Below, in pieces: positions 12,558 through 13,534 of a stretch of DNA of 13,534 nt. Numbering within the stretch: the stretch's first letter is position 1; every line of letters begins with the position of its first letter. The notes under the pieces were generated by a model. The model had not been told where the DNA came from, did no database searches, and was given only the letters and a program-made list of their open reading frames with translations. Source of the DNA: DATHNF01 sp035486285 (lineage in GTDB: Bacteria > Patescibacteriota > Saccharimonadia > Saccharimonadales > UBA4665); NCBI GenBank assembly GCA_035486285.1, contig DATHNF010000002.1, positions 1 to 13,534 of the forward strand, in the 5' to 3' direction. The position numbers were made by a program, and so were the translations under genes.

Positions 12558-13534
12558 ATGGCTGATGAAGCAAGCGATAAAACCAAGAAGAACCGCAAAA
12601 AACGCAAGGTAGTTAAACTACCCGCAAAGACACGACTAGCAGTAGAGAAAACCGTTGAGCAACGGGTGCTAGATAACCCAGATGTGTTTAAGTTGCCTAT
12701 CAGTAACCGCACCATTGATGACCTAACCAACTACTTCATTAAGCAAAAAGAGGGTGTTACCAAGATACTGCCTAAAGAAAAAAGACGCTATGTTATTTAC
12801 CTGCGTAAATCTACGGACAGCGAGGACAAGCAGGTACGCTCACTACCAGACCAACGTATAGAGTGTTTGGAGCTTGCTGAAAGGCTGGGAGTTGAAGTCA
12901 AGGAGTCGGATATTATTGAGGAGTCCGAGTCCGCTAAATTATCTGGTAAACGACCCCTATTTGACACAATGATGTTAGGTTTTGAAACTGGCAAGTATCA
13001 CGGACTGATAGCTTGGTCGCCAGATAGACTATCAAGGAACATGAAAGAGGCAGGAGCAATTATTGAGCTAATTGACCTTGAAAAAATCCAAGACCTGCAA
13101 TTTAAGACCTACCAATTTGAGAATAACCCCAACGGTAAAATGTTGCTCGGTATTTTGTTCGCTACCTCAAAGCAGTATTCAGACAAGCTGTCGGTAGATG
13201 TGAGCAGAGGTACTAGCGGTAACATCAAAGAGGGTAAGTACAACGGTGTTATTAAAAAAGGCTACTACGTTGATAAGAACACATGGCACTTTATACCAGA
13301 CGGCTACAACTGGCATTTACTTAGAGAGGCGGTTGATATGCGTCTTTACAAGGGCAAAACTAATGAGGAGATAGCAGACTTCCTTAACGCTTCATATTTA
13401 AGTGAGCATACCTACACTGATGATGACTACCGCATAGTCAAAATGACTAAAAGTAAGGTCGGTAACTTATTTGAAGACCCATTTTATTTTGGACTCTACA
13501 GGCATGGTGATACCATTGCTGATTTAGTTGATGT
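12558..13534 (+). CDS. Large serine recombinase / integrase (3' end beyond window)
   Basis: 325 codons are visible and the frame is open at the right edge. Residues 77-230 match the resolvase catalytic domain. YVIYLRKSTDSEDKQVRSL has the nucleophile Ser85 in Y-x-R-x-S form, then D-Q-R-I-E-C. S-P-D-R-L-S-R-N carries the conserved active-site arginines. From about 231 the 'recombinase' domain begins (K-K-G-Y-Y-V, P-D-G-Y-N-W, TNEEIADFLNAS, DPFYFGLYR). Large serine recombinases insert and excise phages and other elements at att sites with no need for host factors. An unusual Lys-rich N-terminal extension of about 75 residues precedes the catalytic domain, whose nucleophile is normally near residue 10. 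No in-frame ATG exists in the extension after Met1, so the extension seems real. The zinc-ribbon/coiled-coil C-terminus lies outside the window. Confidence 0.9.
   Translation, partial: MADEASDKTKKNRKKRKVVKLPAKTRLAVEKTVEQRVLDNPDVFKLPISNRTIDDLTNYFIKQKEGVTKILPKEKRRYVIYLRKSTDSEDKQVRSLPDQRIECLELAERLGVEVKESDIIEESESAKLSGKRPLFDTMMLGFETGKYHGLIAWSPDRLSRNMKEAGAIIELIDLEKIQDLQFKTYQFENNPNGKMLLGILFATSKQYSDKLSVDVSRGTSGNIKEGKYNGVIKKGYYVDKNTWHFIPDGYNWHLLREAVDMRLYKGKTNEEIADFLNASYLSEHTYTDDDYRIVKMTKSKVGNLFEDPFYFGLYRHGDTIADLVD

Noticed and set aside
1..13534. CRISPR arrays, rRNA genes, insertion-sequence transposases
   Set aside because: No regularly spaced repeats, rRNA signatures or DDE/HUH transposase motifs were seen anywhere in the window.

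Overview
The window looks like chromosome of a Candidatus Saccharibacteria (TM7) / Patescibacteria-type organism. This is an inference from gene content, not from a marker gene. The indications are compact genes, many small single-pass membrane proteins with proline/glutamine-rich tails, a TM2/DUF2752/PrsW-like cluster with zinc ribbons, a 59-residue 'GYGKRPxWQW' membrane peptide, and a cohesin/dockerin surface-protein pair. TGA is used as an ordinary stop codon. Base composition is balanced over most of 1-10 kb. It is visibly AT-richer in two places: the single gene at 1451-2197 and the region from about 10.0 kb to the right edge.

Layout. (1) 1-1288, + strand: the tail of a PrsW-like intramembrane protease, a zinc-ribbon/TM2 protein and a DUF2752-like protein, then tRNA-Arg(TCT). 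(2) 1451-2197, - strand: an AT-rich ribbon-helix-helix protein fused to a beta-sandwich domain. Divergent from it is a 59-aa membrane peptide at 2391. (3) 2588-3275: a promoter, an unusual hairpin-rich leader and tRNA-His(GTG), then a small two-helix membrane protein. (4) 3337-5826: a TPC-type heavy-metal P-type ATPase, convergent with a dolichol/phytol-kinase-like integral membrane enzyme, then tRNA-Pro(CGG). (5) 6114-9892, - strand: a two-gene operon. The first gene encodes a secreted multidomain protein (Ig, five fibronectin III domains) ending in a type I dockerin. The second, overlapping it by ATGA, encodes a membrane-anchored cohesin protein. The operon promoter is covered by inverted repeats. 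(6) 10.0 kb to the end: an accessory island with two tiny ORFs, two small membrane proteins (- strand), a helix-turn-helix protein and a large serine recombinase cut off by the window edge.

The most coherent system is the cohesin/dockerin pair. The dockerin protein would be exported and could be held at the surface by the cohesin protein, whose own transmembrane helix anchors it. This gives a two-protein surface display or adhesion module instead of a cellulosome, since no catalytic domain is visible. The second recurrent signal is regulatory. Six starts have a -10-like hexamer ending 6-7 nt before the ATG, and two of these also have good -35 boxes at the right distance. This suggests leaderless mRNAs are common in this genome. 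Other genes (2391, 2916, 3337, 12019) have ordinary Shine-Dalgarno sites, so both initiation modes appear to coexist.
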